64,000 nt of DNA, taken from contig JABYQN010000012.1 in assembly GCA_022606135.1 (NCBI GenBank), forward strand, positions 1,178,001 to 1,242,000, written 5' to 3'. The DNA comes from Fomes fomentarius. Its lineage: Eukaryota > Basidiomycota > Agaricomycetes > Polyporales > Polyporaceae. The translations under genes and the position numbers were made by a program. Shown one piece after another: positions 24,897 to 34,137 of the stretch (within the stretch, counting starts at the first letter, position 1; the number at the start of each line of letters is the position of its first letter). The notes beneath the pieces were generated by a model. It ran no database searches and had not been told where the DNA came from. It saw only the letters and a list, made by a program, of their open reading frames with translations.

Positions 24897-25557
24897 AGTC
24901 TCGGCTGTATCAGCTGTGTAGAGTAACACCGAGTCCCGGCTCTGGCTGGGTTAGATACATAGCGCTACCAGGTTTAGTGATGATCTTCCACTCCCATCAC
25001 TCTCAGTTTGCAGTGCCACAGACGTCCTCTGATCATAACCCCTTTCTACGCCTGTCCAAGCGGCTTCGTGTGAATGGCATACATATGATGAGCTATCGAA
25101 GAGCCTGAAACAGACATAGTACAGGGGTATATGAACATGAACAAGGATACATTGCAAACAGTGCATCACAAAAATCACACCTATGCGAACCCATAGGGCA
25201 GTACTATCCCAACGCCTCGTGCAAGTGCATACGCATGATCATAACTACATATGTCGGGTCGTGCCAATCGTTATATTCCGTGATATGGTCGACATTTGGG
25301 CACGTCTGCAGACACGGAGCATGCGGCACCATGGATGGTTCTTCCCGGAGTCGCGATGAACCTCATGGCATAACATAGAACCCCCTGTAGCCTTCCTGAA
25401 GCTATGAGGGTAGGACCGTGAGACATACCACGGAGGATCATTACAGAGTCGATCAGCCGACTTATGTACATCATTCATTCCAAAGGCCCGAGGCTCTAGG
25501 TTCGAAACACATTGGGATACAACGAGCAGATACGAAATCACAAAACATGAAAGATGG
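24897..25557. other. intergenic, short microsatellite next to its left edge
   Basis: A short CAGTCT/CTCAGT iteration at about 24835-24862 overlaps the uncertain 3' end of the preceding gene. The rest shows no gene; it lies between two convergent genes. Confidence 0.5.
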
Positions 25558-26887
25558 TCAATGCAGGATGCCCGAGACCGAGACTGCTTTCCAATACTCA
25601 TCTGGGTCTTCGTCTTGCCACCCATTCGTGACAAACGGGCCCATAGTGTTGAGATCGTTATAAATGTACTGAGGAGGATTGTGTGGTATTAGGCATACGA
25701 TCTTCTCCACGATATGCCCCCACTCGGTGAGCAGCTCGACTGCAGAGGCACGTAGCGAGTCTCCGGAAGTCTCCAGAAACGAGGCTTCGAGTGATAAGGG
25801 TTGGTCTTCGGTGTATACCCATGCGACGGTCATCAAGTCTCGTGACATCTCGTTGTTCTCGCTATGCATTCGCTTCTTGTGCCAATCGATAGGCCAGAGG
25901 GGCAGAGTCGGCAGAAAATCACCCTATGACAAAACACATGAGCACGAATACGAATGATTTTGAAGCCGCCTGAGGCAAAGATGCTTACGAGAATCATGTC
26001 CACTTGCAGGAAACGCAAGCGTGGAAACATTACCCGTATCTCGTAAGGACCTAGCTGAGAGCGCCATGCCTGTCTTACTACTGGCAGTGCAAATATCCTC
26101 AAGCTCAAGAGCTGCGTTCCTAGTATGCTAGCAACAAAGCGCAACGGTGGTCTGTCGCACGACAGATGGAGGTGTTGTAGATGAGAGGGGATGGGTAAGC
26201 TGGCGCGAAGGAACACGGAAGGGGTTGCGAGGGTCCTCAGCGATGGCAGTTGCGCGCCGCACAGGTTGAGGTGCAGTACTTCGTCCTCTAGATAGTGAGA
26301 AAACGGAACAGAAGCGACGTCTAGTTCCGTGAGCTGAGGATGCGCCGCAAAGAAAGGGACGAGCTGTATCATAGCATGATCTAGATTGGTGCGGAATGTG
26401 CGGAGGTGGAGGAAATGGGATTGAGTGAGGGCCCATCCGATTTTGAGTTCTGACTCGTGCCCTCCACAGGAACAGACCGTCAATGAGAGGGAGCGAAGAT
26501 TGATGAGAGTATTCAAGGTGGATGGACGAGCCAGCTCCGAGAGGAGATCGGGGGTGCGTTTGAGGTTGAGCATGTCCAGATGCAGTGAGTTGACGAGCGC
26601 AGCCAGGATGGGACGGGAGCGTAGTGTGGCAAAAAAGAGCAAGGCAGAGCGGTCGTCGAGTATGACGGACCGATAGCGGATGGTTTCCACCATATGTCTG
26701 AATGCGTGGTTCAAGCACATGACGTGCGTCATGGTCTGTCCGTCTTCTGTGCAGTGGAATACCAGGACCCATAGCTTGATTGGGAGCTTGCATGCGTACT
26801 GCCACTCAAAAACTGTAGCACGTGCACTGAGTCCTGGAAGAGGGTGACAAGCTCAAGCCAAACTTACCGGTCCTCGGTCGCCTCCAT
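25558..26887 (-). CDS. F-box protein with leucine-rich C-terminal part
   Basis: Exons 26887-26868 (only 20 nt), 26826-25989 and 25923-25558 join in phase to 407 residues. The N-terminus reads as an F-box: KLPIKLWVLVFHCTEDGQTM followed by CLNHAFRHMVETIRYRSVIL. The remainder has leucine-spaced strands (LRSLSLTVC, LTELDVASV, LQHLHLSC, LLSLRIFAL, PRLRFLQVDM) as in the F-box/LRR-like proteins that are greatly expanded in Agaricomycetes. Such proteins are substrate adaptors of SCF ubiquitin ligases; the target is unknown. The very short first exon was chosen because it supplies an ATG with matching phase (41-bp intron with GT-AG ends); it is the weakest part of the model. Alternative: translation from the internal ATG MTHVM. 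Confidence 0.8.
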
Positions 26888-27603
26888 GTTCGGACCTTGT
26901 GAACGACGTGGGATATAAGATAAAACGAGCTTGGCATGGCTGGGATGAGAGCGCGTAAAGGGGGTTGGGAGCTGTGGGAGGTTTATGTGAGGAGCGGGGG
27001 GCGACAACAACGCTATAGTATAAGAGGGGGACTCGAGTGATGACGACGCTGTTCTTGAAGGGAACGACCCGGAGTACTTATCTTATTCACAACCCCGCAG
27101 TCTGGGAAGATGCTAGCTGTCGATGGTGCTCACTGGTGACAGATACAGCCTCCGAAGCACACAGCGCCTTGAAGCTCAACATTAGCGTATTCGATCAGTA
27201 TCTACTATCCACTGTATCGAGCTTGTAAGTGTGTCCTATATAGTAGAGGCGTTGGCAGAGTGTAAGATTTCTGGTGCTGAATCGGAAGTTGAGCGCGCTC
27301 AAGGGCGAAAACGTGCAAGGGACGCCAGACCTTCAATTGCAAGGCGCCACAGTTGGCAGATTTTGATTTCAGATGTCTATGACCACAGTGCATCCTCGGC
27401 ACGTTGAGGGCGGGCCTAGCGCGCTAGCTAGCTCACATACTTATGAAGTTGATGTGACGAGCTAGTTGTAATTGGAGCCAGGGACTGATGCTTGCCGCCG
27501 TTACATAAGTACGACTCTTCATTCATACGTAAAGCGCGCAGAGTCCTCGCGTTGGGACTGTGGCGTACTTGTTTCGTGAAACCCATCACTCTGGACCCGT
27601 GGT
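26888..27603. other. intergenic, no supported gene
   Basis: Plus-strand frames at 27037-27228 and minus-strand frames around 27205-27402 are short and have no recognisable content. A/T-rich elements (TATAAGAT at about 26912, TATAGTATAAG at about 27013) may belong to the F-box promoter. Confidence 0.45.
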
Positions 27604-28095
27604 TTGATATCTCATTGTCTAAACGCACCTTCCACATTCACCCCACGCTCGGTGTACATTGCCGGCTTCACTCAAGCTCGTGCACCCCATGTCGCGCTCA
27701 TCATACCCATGGACGCTCAATCCGGCGAGCTCGTACATATCCGCATCGACCGGAACACTTCTCCGAATTGGGCTTCTCAACACAGGTCCCAGAGGATTGC
27801 GGGAGACATGTTCTTGTCCTCTCTTCTCAAGATTCACGACATCTCAGCTGGCCAAGTAGATGTGGACCAGCTGCGCGATGCTGCATCTAGCGTGGCCGTG
27901 CCGGAACATGGAGAATTCGGAGCGTGCAGTTCCTGGGTGTACGCCGTAGTGCAGGAGCTACACAAGAGAGGCCTGGTGGTTTTGGCAGATGCTGTAGCGC
28001 TGGAGAAGGAGTTCGAGACCTTCGCCACAGGGAATCGGGCCTATGCTCGTCGTGACCGCTTCCCTAACGTAGCCATCTCCCAATACTGTTCTTGA
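27604..28095 (+). pseudogene. small conserved fungal protein without a visible start codon (possible broken gene)
   Basis: An uninterrupted frame codes for a globular protein of about 150 residues (VYIAGFTQARAPHVALIIPM, DRNTSP, RSQRIAGDMFL, CSSWVYAVVQELHKRG, ending RRDRFPNVAISQYCS). I believe it belongs to a conserved Agaricomycete family of unknown function, from memory only. In-frame TGA lies at 27577. There is no ATG in the frame until 27709, inside the conserved part, and no AG acceptor between 27577 and 27673 that could bring in an upstream exon. Either the start has been lost, the sequence has an error, or a splice uses the AG at 27674. No internal stop or frameshift is seen. Confidence 0.55.
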
Positions 28096-28424
28096 TGTTA
28101 GAGTGACTACTGCTCTGAGCTCTCGCTCCGTGTAACACGTAGCATCGCTATTCACTGATTCAGTCCTGGACTATAGGCCTGTTCCTCATTCGAACCACCA
28201 AGGTACACCGTCATTATTGCTCTGACAACATCATCCAGGTTTTCGGCGTGGAGGCAATGTTCCTGTTGCGCGACGTGAGCCAGAGACTCTGTATTTGATG
28301 TGATAAGATCCCCATGAACCAATCCATATCACCATTGACGCGGCTCAAATTTTGACAGTACACGGCAATTTATGTCAGCTGTCGTATTCATAGGACGATC
28401 CTACTACGAGTCCACGGACACTTG
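28096..28424. other. intergenic, nothing seen
   Basis: The 329 bp separate two convergent genes. No motif or frame of note. Confidence 0.5.
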
Positions 28425-29096
28425 CTATTGCTCCTCAGGTCCCCTTACTCCATTCTTCTCACCCACATCCAGCGCAACCAGGAATCGGCTCGTGCAATTA
28501 TACGCTCCCACCGCCGTTGTGATCTCCACCACCTCTCGCTCGTTGAACAACGCTCTCAGCCGTGCAAACACATCCTCCGGTACCTTCACATCCATCGTCA
28601 TTGCGTCCGTGTAGTCCAAGACCACCAAGTGCTTGTCTCCGAGCTTGGATGGCTTGATGTCCTCGGCAATAGTGATGCCTCCTCTCTGGGTATGCGACCT
28701 CGGGCGCCGCCGCATGATGTATTCCAGATCCTGCTCGTCCACATCGCCTGTGTCCCGCAGGATATCCGCATGGGGCGTCCATGCGTACCACGCGCAGTTC
28801 AAGGCCGCGACGCGGCAAATCGCCGTCTCCAGTATGGAAGTGGGGACGGAGGTGCGCGCTCGGATAGCGCCGAGGAATGAGTTCCTACCGATGCTCTTTC
28901 TCAATTCTGGGGGCCTCGAAGGGTTTGTGCGGTGCGAGGAAGCTCACCAGCCAGCTGCAATAGGCGGAGAGTGCAACAACGTCAAGTCCAGCTCTAGCAG
29001 GCCACCCTCGCCCCGCCTTTCCTGGATGCTGTTGACGATGGCTTGATCGGCCTCGTTGTCCAACTGAGGTGGGTTCGGTACGTAGGAGAGGCGCAT
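28425..29096 (-). CDS. carboxymuconolactone decarboxylase (AhpD)-like protein, copy A
   Basis: Exons 29096-28948 and 28884-28425 give 202 residues. It is a CMD/AhpD-like all-helical protein: MRLSYVPNPPQ, LTLLHSPPIAAGWNSFLGAI, ETAICRVAALNCAWYAWTPH, then YTDAMTMDVKVPEDVF and VEITTAVGAYNCTSRFLVAL. The family includes thiol-dependent peroxidase-like and lactone-decarboxylating enzymes. This fungal subgroup has a single conserved Cys in the EXXXC position rather than the classical CXXC of AhpD, so the activity is open. It is a tandem paralogue of copy B 520 bp away, with the intron at the identical codon (the W of AGW). Position LNCAWYAW differs from copy B (LNGAWYEW), so the copies may have diverged in substrate. 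A TATAT element lies about 40 bp upstream. Confidence 0.9.
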
Positions 29097-29614
29097 GGTT
29101 TCCGATGTCTGAATCACCGCTTTGGAGAGGTGATATAAGTGGTGGGTGGTGAGGCGATGTACGGTCTAGGATGTTGGCCAACCGCTCACACGAGAAGATA
29201 TATCTGGGGACCCACTGCTACACGGGTTGGTCAGCTCTCTCATCCAGGCTAAGTTTGGTGACGGGGCCGTCACCAGCTGCTCTCGCCGTCTGGGAGACTT
29301 ATCCGCATGCATCCAGATTTAGTCATCGCCTGAACTGCGGTAACACTCTTGCACCTTGGCTTCAACTTTAAAGTGTTTATGGATGCTATCTATGAAAGGG
29401 TATACGCCCGACATTTCCTTGCAGGCGAGTACATATAATCAAAGGATCTTGCACAAATTCCGAGTCCCTCTTGGGATGTGGGTGCAAGCAGGCATAGCGT
29501 ACATCATCGAATGCAATTTAAGACCAGTACTAGGAGTGACAACTTCTTCTCGCATCTTCAGTACACCCATCCACGCTCGATTCCCCTTCACGGTGCTCCG
29601 CAAATCCGCTACCT
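29097..29614. other. intergenic spacer between the CMD copies
   Basis: It holds the copy A promoter (TATA-like tract at about 29132-29138) and the 3' flank of copy B. No gene seen. Confidence 0.5.
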
Positions 29615-30281
29615 CTAGCCCGGCCCTGCATTACCATTCTTCTCACCAACATCCAGCGCGACCAGAAAGCGGCTCACGCAATTATACGCTCCCACCGTAG
29701 CCGTCATCTCCACCACCTCCCGCTCGCTAAACAGACCCCTCAACTGCGCGAACAGTTCGTCCGGAACTCTGACATCCATCGTCATCGCGTCGGTGTAGTC
29801 TAGCACCGCCAGATGTCTCTCCCCAAGCTTCGAGGGATTGATATCGTCCTCCGTGGCGGTAGTGCCTGGCCTCTGTGTCTGAGAGTTCGAACGCCGTCGC
29901 AGGATATACTCCACGTCCTGCTCGTCCAGGTCGCCTGTCGCGCGTAGGATGGGTGCGTGCTGCATCCACTCATACCATGCGCCATTTAAAACAGCGACAC
30001 GGCAGATGGCGATTTCGCGGATGGAGACTGGAAGGGAGGTGCGGGTGCGAATTGCGCCGAGGAAGGAGTTCCTACACAGGCGATCTTGATTATCTGAGAC
30101 TCAATGGGACTATGTAAGCTATGGCAGCTCACCAGCCATCCGCAACAGGCGGGGAGTGCAATAATGTCAGGTCAAGCTCTTGTAGGCCTCGCTCGCCTCG
30201 CCTCTCCTGGACGCGCTTGACGATGGCTTGGTCAGCATCGGTGCTGAACTGAGGCGGGTTGGGTACGTAGGGAAGTCTCAT
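29615..30281 (-). CDS. carboxymuconolactone decarboxylase (AhpD)-like protein, copy B
   Basis: Exons 30281-30133 and 30071-29615 give 201 residues. The first exon is 149 nt, exactly as in copy A. The typical blocks are MRLPYVPNPPQ, LTLLHSPPVADGWNSFLGAI, EIAICRVAVLNGAWYEWMQH, YTDAMTMDVRVPDELFAQL and VEMTATVGAYNCVSRFLVAL. Copy B keeps the form I regard as the family consensus more closely than copy A. Expected to be soluble and trimeric or hexameric by family analogy. The promoter is shared, head to head, with the Zn2Cys6 regulator 857 bp away, which makes co-regulation plausible but not shown. Confidence 0.92.
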
Positions 30282-30712
30282 GGGGGTGAATTGCTGGTGG
30301 TGAGATACTGACGATTCGTGCAGATACGTCGAGGAACTTGGAGCTTGTAGCTTGAAGCTTGAAGTACTAGTGCGATGCGTAGTGCTTACCAATACCGTGG
30401 CACTTGCCTCAACAAAGGGACCCACGCCGATTCTTGCAGTGGCTAATATTGGCTAGGAGCGTGGATGCGTCTCTGTAGATGGCGACATTGGGAGCTGACT
30501 AGTACTGTCCCTAGACGATGAGTGCGTTCTCCTCGCCATCGGGCTTACAGCCTTCTTGGGAGAGTCCTCAGTTGCGCGGACGTAGTCTCCCCTGAGCAGG
30601 GGCGGGCCTACTGACGAGCGGGATGTACGGTCCTACAAGGCGCGAACGTGGCGGTGAAAAGATCTGTCTTGCGATCCTCAAGTAGATCCCATCCTGCAAT
30701 CAGTGGCGTTTT

Positions 30713-30726
30713 TGACCGGCCGGTCA
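30713..30726. promoter_or_regulatory. perfect palindrome with CCG/CGG half-sites
   Basis: TGACCGGCCGGTCA is fully self-complementary over 14 bp. Zn2Cys6 dimers bind paired CGG/CCG triplets, and the gene for such a factor starts 412 bp downstream, so this is a candidate autoregulatory or cluster operator. Confidence 0.4.
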
Positions 30727-30937
30727 GCGCGACTCTCGTAGACGAGCCGAAAGCGCAGGCGCTGGAGGACGGTGGAAAGCTTCAAGCTTCAGGTGGTGAG
30801 ATCATGCAAGGACGTGGAATGGCTCGGTGAGGAATTTCAGCGACATCGTGAGTTTAGATTCTAGCCGTCTAAAGGTTGTGGAACAGTAGTTCTGTTGCGA
30901 TGGCACACCGATCTTTAGCCTCTAAATTGAATTATTG

Positions 30938-30951
30938 AGTTTACGTAAACT
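30938..30951. promoter_or_regulatory. perfect palindrome with TTACGTAA core
   Basis: AGTTTACGTAAACT is self-complementary over 14 bp. TTACGTAA is a known type of bZIP site. It lies 187 bp 5' of the regulator's ATG in an A/T-rich stretch. Confidence 0.35.
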
Positions 30952-31137
30952 TACATAAGATAGCCGTTCTATCAGTCCGCTGAAGCGCCCACCGTCGGAA
31001 ATAGCACATAGTACGAGGCGCGCATTCACTCCTTTCGACCATCGCATCCGCCGGGCTGCGACCAAGTGCTCAGAGCACGAACCCCCTACCAGCCATGATC
31101 CACCCAGGCGCCCTACTCTTTGACTTGAACGCTCATC

Positions 31138-34014
31138 ATGGCTGCTACAGACCTCACCGACTCAAACAACAGCAGCAGTGCCCCTCAGAGTATTACCAGT
31201 ACGAGCACGAGCACCAATGGCCCTGGCAAGGTCAAGCAAACTCGCCGTCGACAACGGTTGAACTGCGTTGAATGCACCCGGAGACGACAGGTACGCTGCC
31301 GCCCTCTTTATCTGCTAAGTCCGTCCGTCGTCCGATCCCCCACTCTCAGAAATGCGATCGCCAAATCCCATGCGGCCTCTGTACTTCGCGCGGTATCCCA
31401 GAGCTTTGCAGATGGGAACCTCTCGTCGCCCGGCCAGCTGTCCAGAGGCCTCCTGAAGGTGCCCCAGCTGCTTCCCAGCAGAGCACTATCGCCGCGCTGT
31501 CCGCTCGCATTGCCCTACTTGAGGAAACCGTTCTCCGACACGAACTCCCGCTTCCATCCACAGACAGAGCTCCTTCACGGGAATCGTCACCAAGTCAGAA
31601 CTCGGAGCCCGGCTTCCCGGAGTATATCAGTCGCGACGCTGATCGGTTTGCCCATCCCACATGCTGTCTAGAGAGGTCCCCTAGTGAACGCTCAGATAGT
31701 GCTGAGTTATCCCACCTCGATTTCGATGTACAACTCGCAGCGGTGAAAATAGCTCAGCTGTCTTTGGCCCCGTCTGCCGAGTACATCGGTGGAGGAACGG
31801 TCCTGTGCGCACTCCACAAGGTTCGCATCTTGGGCAACTTGCGTGCTTTCAAGAAGTCTAATCATTTTCATCACAGTTTGGAGACGCGGATAGTTACCAA
31901 TTCCCTCTGGCTCGGTCGAGCGCCACCACATACCTTAATCCTGCACAACCCGGCAACAACGCTCTCTCTATATTGCTCCAGCCGCTTCTTTCCGGTTTAC
32001 CACCGCGTCACACCGTGGATCTGTTGGTCAACACCTATTTTGAAGAGCGCAGCTGGCAGTATAGCATTCCGGAAAATTGGTTCAAGAGCTCTCTCCAACG
32101 AATGTGGGACGTTCTCGAGACTCACTGTTCAGGCCGCGCGTGCCTCGCTACGGGAGGTTGTGTGCGCTGCACGCATGAAATCAACCCTCACTGGCTTGCT
32201 CTGCTGTATGCAGTTCTGGCACTTGCCCCTCGCAGAATCCTTGGAGGAAATGCACCAATGTTCTTCTGGAAATCCATGGAGGCCCGTCGACTCGTCGAAG
32301 AGTGCATGCTATCCTCGGCAGCGTATGCTGCTGCACCGACGCAAAGCGTGGTCCATGGTGTCTCCTTGAGCTGTATCGCTGCCGCATTGCTAGCGTCGTA
32401 CTTGGCTGACAGGGGGCGCATCAGTGACGCTTGGAAGCTGACTGGCAGTGCGTTGAGGAATGCCCAAGCTGTCGGTCTCCATCGTGACCCAGGATGGCTG
32501 AAATGGGAGAAGATGGATCGGACGGAGAGCGAATTACGCTTGATGGCATGGTGGTTCCTCATCGTGTCAGACAGGTACGACATTCCCATGCTCTCCAGCA
32601 CAACGCATCTCTGAGAGGATATTCCATCCCAGGATCTACTCGATGATTCTCGGTCGACCGACTATGGCCAGTGAGGGGACCTTTGATGTCAGGCTCGTTC
32701 CTGGTACTTTACATGGCGATGGCTCCGAGAACCCGTTCGTACATTTTCAACAAGCATCCATCGCGCTCATGCAACTTGTCGACGAGACAGTGACCAAGGC
32801 AAGCGTTTTCACTTGCATCTATTGCATCTATTCGTCCAGACATTGACCGATGTATTCTTTAGTGCCTCGGAATCCTCACGCCATCGTATGCAACCGTTCT
32901 CGACATGGATCGGAAGTACCGATACTGGCTTTCAAAGCTCCACCCGTCCATGGATTGGCGGATTTCACACCATCTGTCCCGCGATGTGACACTTCGGGAA
33001 CGGAGCATTGCCTATCAACGACACCTCTGTGCAGCATACTATCTAAACGCGCTCATGAACCTGCATCGTCCGTATCAGATGAAGCCACCCCCATTCCTTC
33101 CGCCGCCCAAGGGGCTCCACCCCACGACAAGTATTGTTATGAATCCCAGTCGCGAACGTTGCATCGAGCTTGCGATGGAGCTCGTGACAGTTTTGTGTGA
33201 CGCTCAAGAGGAGGCTGCACAATGGGATACGGACCCGCCTGTCCCATATGTGCTCTTCAATTATGCGTACTCGGTCTTCGACGGCGCGGTCACCCTCGTT
33301 GGCGCGATGTTGCAAGAGCCACCACATCCGAAGGCGAAAGAGTGCCTTGCGCTCATCGATCGCGCGACGCGAATGCTAGAGGCGTGCAGGGATGCAAACA
33401 ATGACGCGACGGAGGGTGAGGGTCACCTTGCGTCGCGCGGTGTTACTACCCTTGTTGCGCTCCGAAAGGCAGGGAGGTGGGACGAGCGTTTTGGAGGATA
33501 CGCACCCGACCGCAGAGAGGAGGCCCCGACCTCGAACACCTACTCTGACGATGCGGCGCGAGCTAGCGAGACGACGCAGTCGGAGAGCGTGAACCCCTTC
33601 TCGGACTCGTCGACGATTCCTATCCCTGGGAACTCTTCCTTCGCTGACCTAGCAAGTCTGGACTCTACGTTCGCGCCGCCCCCTGGACCTGGGTCCTCCT
33701 TCCCCTTCCTCAATACCCCCGATCCCGCTTCGCTGTTCCCCATGCCTGGTCCGATACAGGTGCAGTCACTTCCGGCCATGCCCATGCTCTTTGGAGATCA
33801 ACACGAGTTCGGGCTGGATGCATTCATGACGGCTCCGATCATGGATTATGGCGCGAATACCAATGCAAACAACCCGAGCACGAGTATGCAGACAATGATC
33901 ATGCCTTTCGACATGCTGCAGAACAGCGACAGCTACGATGTGGACTGGGCCGCTGTGATGGGTACTGGTGGGTGGGCGGGAGATTACTCATATGGGAGTG
34001 GGCAGGCAGCATGA
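31138..34014 (+). CDS. Zn2Cys6 transcription factor with fungal-specific middle domain
   Basis: Exons 31138-31290, 31350-31820, 31877-32574, 32633-32798 and 32863-34014 give 879 residues. The zinc cluster CX2CX6CX5CX2CX8C uses Cys43, 46, 53, 59, 62 and 71, is preceded by the basic run RRRQR and is interrupted by intron 1 directly before KCDRQ. A short coiled-coil-like dimer region follows (STIAALSARIALLEETVL). The fungal_trans domain spans about 230-600 (FVGF-type blocks such as LVNTYFEERSW, SDAWKLTGSALRNAQAVGLH, RTESELRLMAWWFLIVSDR, IYSMILGRP). The C-terminus is acidic and N/S/P-rich, likely for activation. Intron 4 has a GC donor (AAG then GCAAGC), which keeps the phase. It sits between the CMD pair and the alcohol oxidase pair and is the obvious candidate regulator for both. 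Confidence 0.93.
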
Positions 34015-34137
34015 GCGGATGCAGTAGTGCCTGCTCAGAGGAGATTATAAGAGAACCAAGTTTATGGGCACACATTGTACAATCGTGAAATACGGTGTGC
34101 TTGATAGACACATACACTGCAGGTTGATCCCCGAGAA

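Larger units (their letters stand above)
30282..31137. promoter_or_regulatory. divergent promoter region between CMD copy B and the Zn2Cys6 regulator
   Basis: This 856-bp gene-free stretch separates two diverging starts. It holds two perfect 14-bp palindromes (30713-30726 and 30938-30951) and two inverted copies of the AAGCTTGAAG-type iteration (30349-30364 and 30777-30792). Confidence 0.5.
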
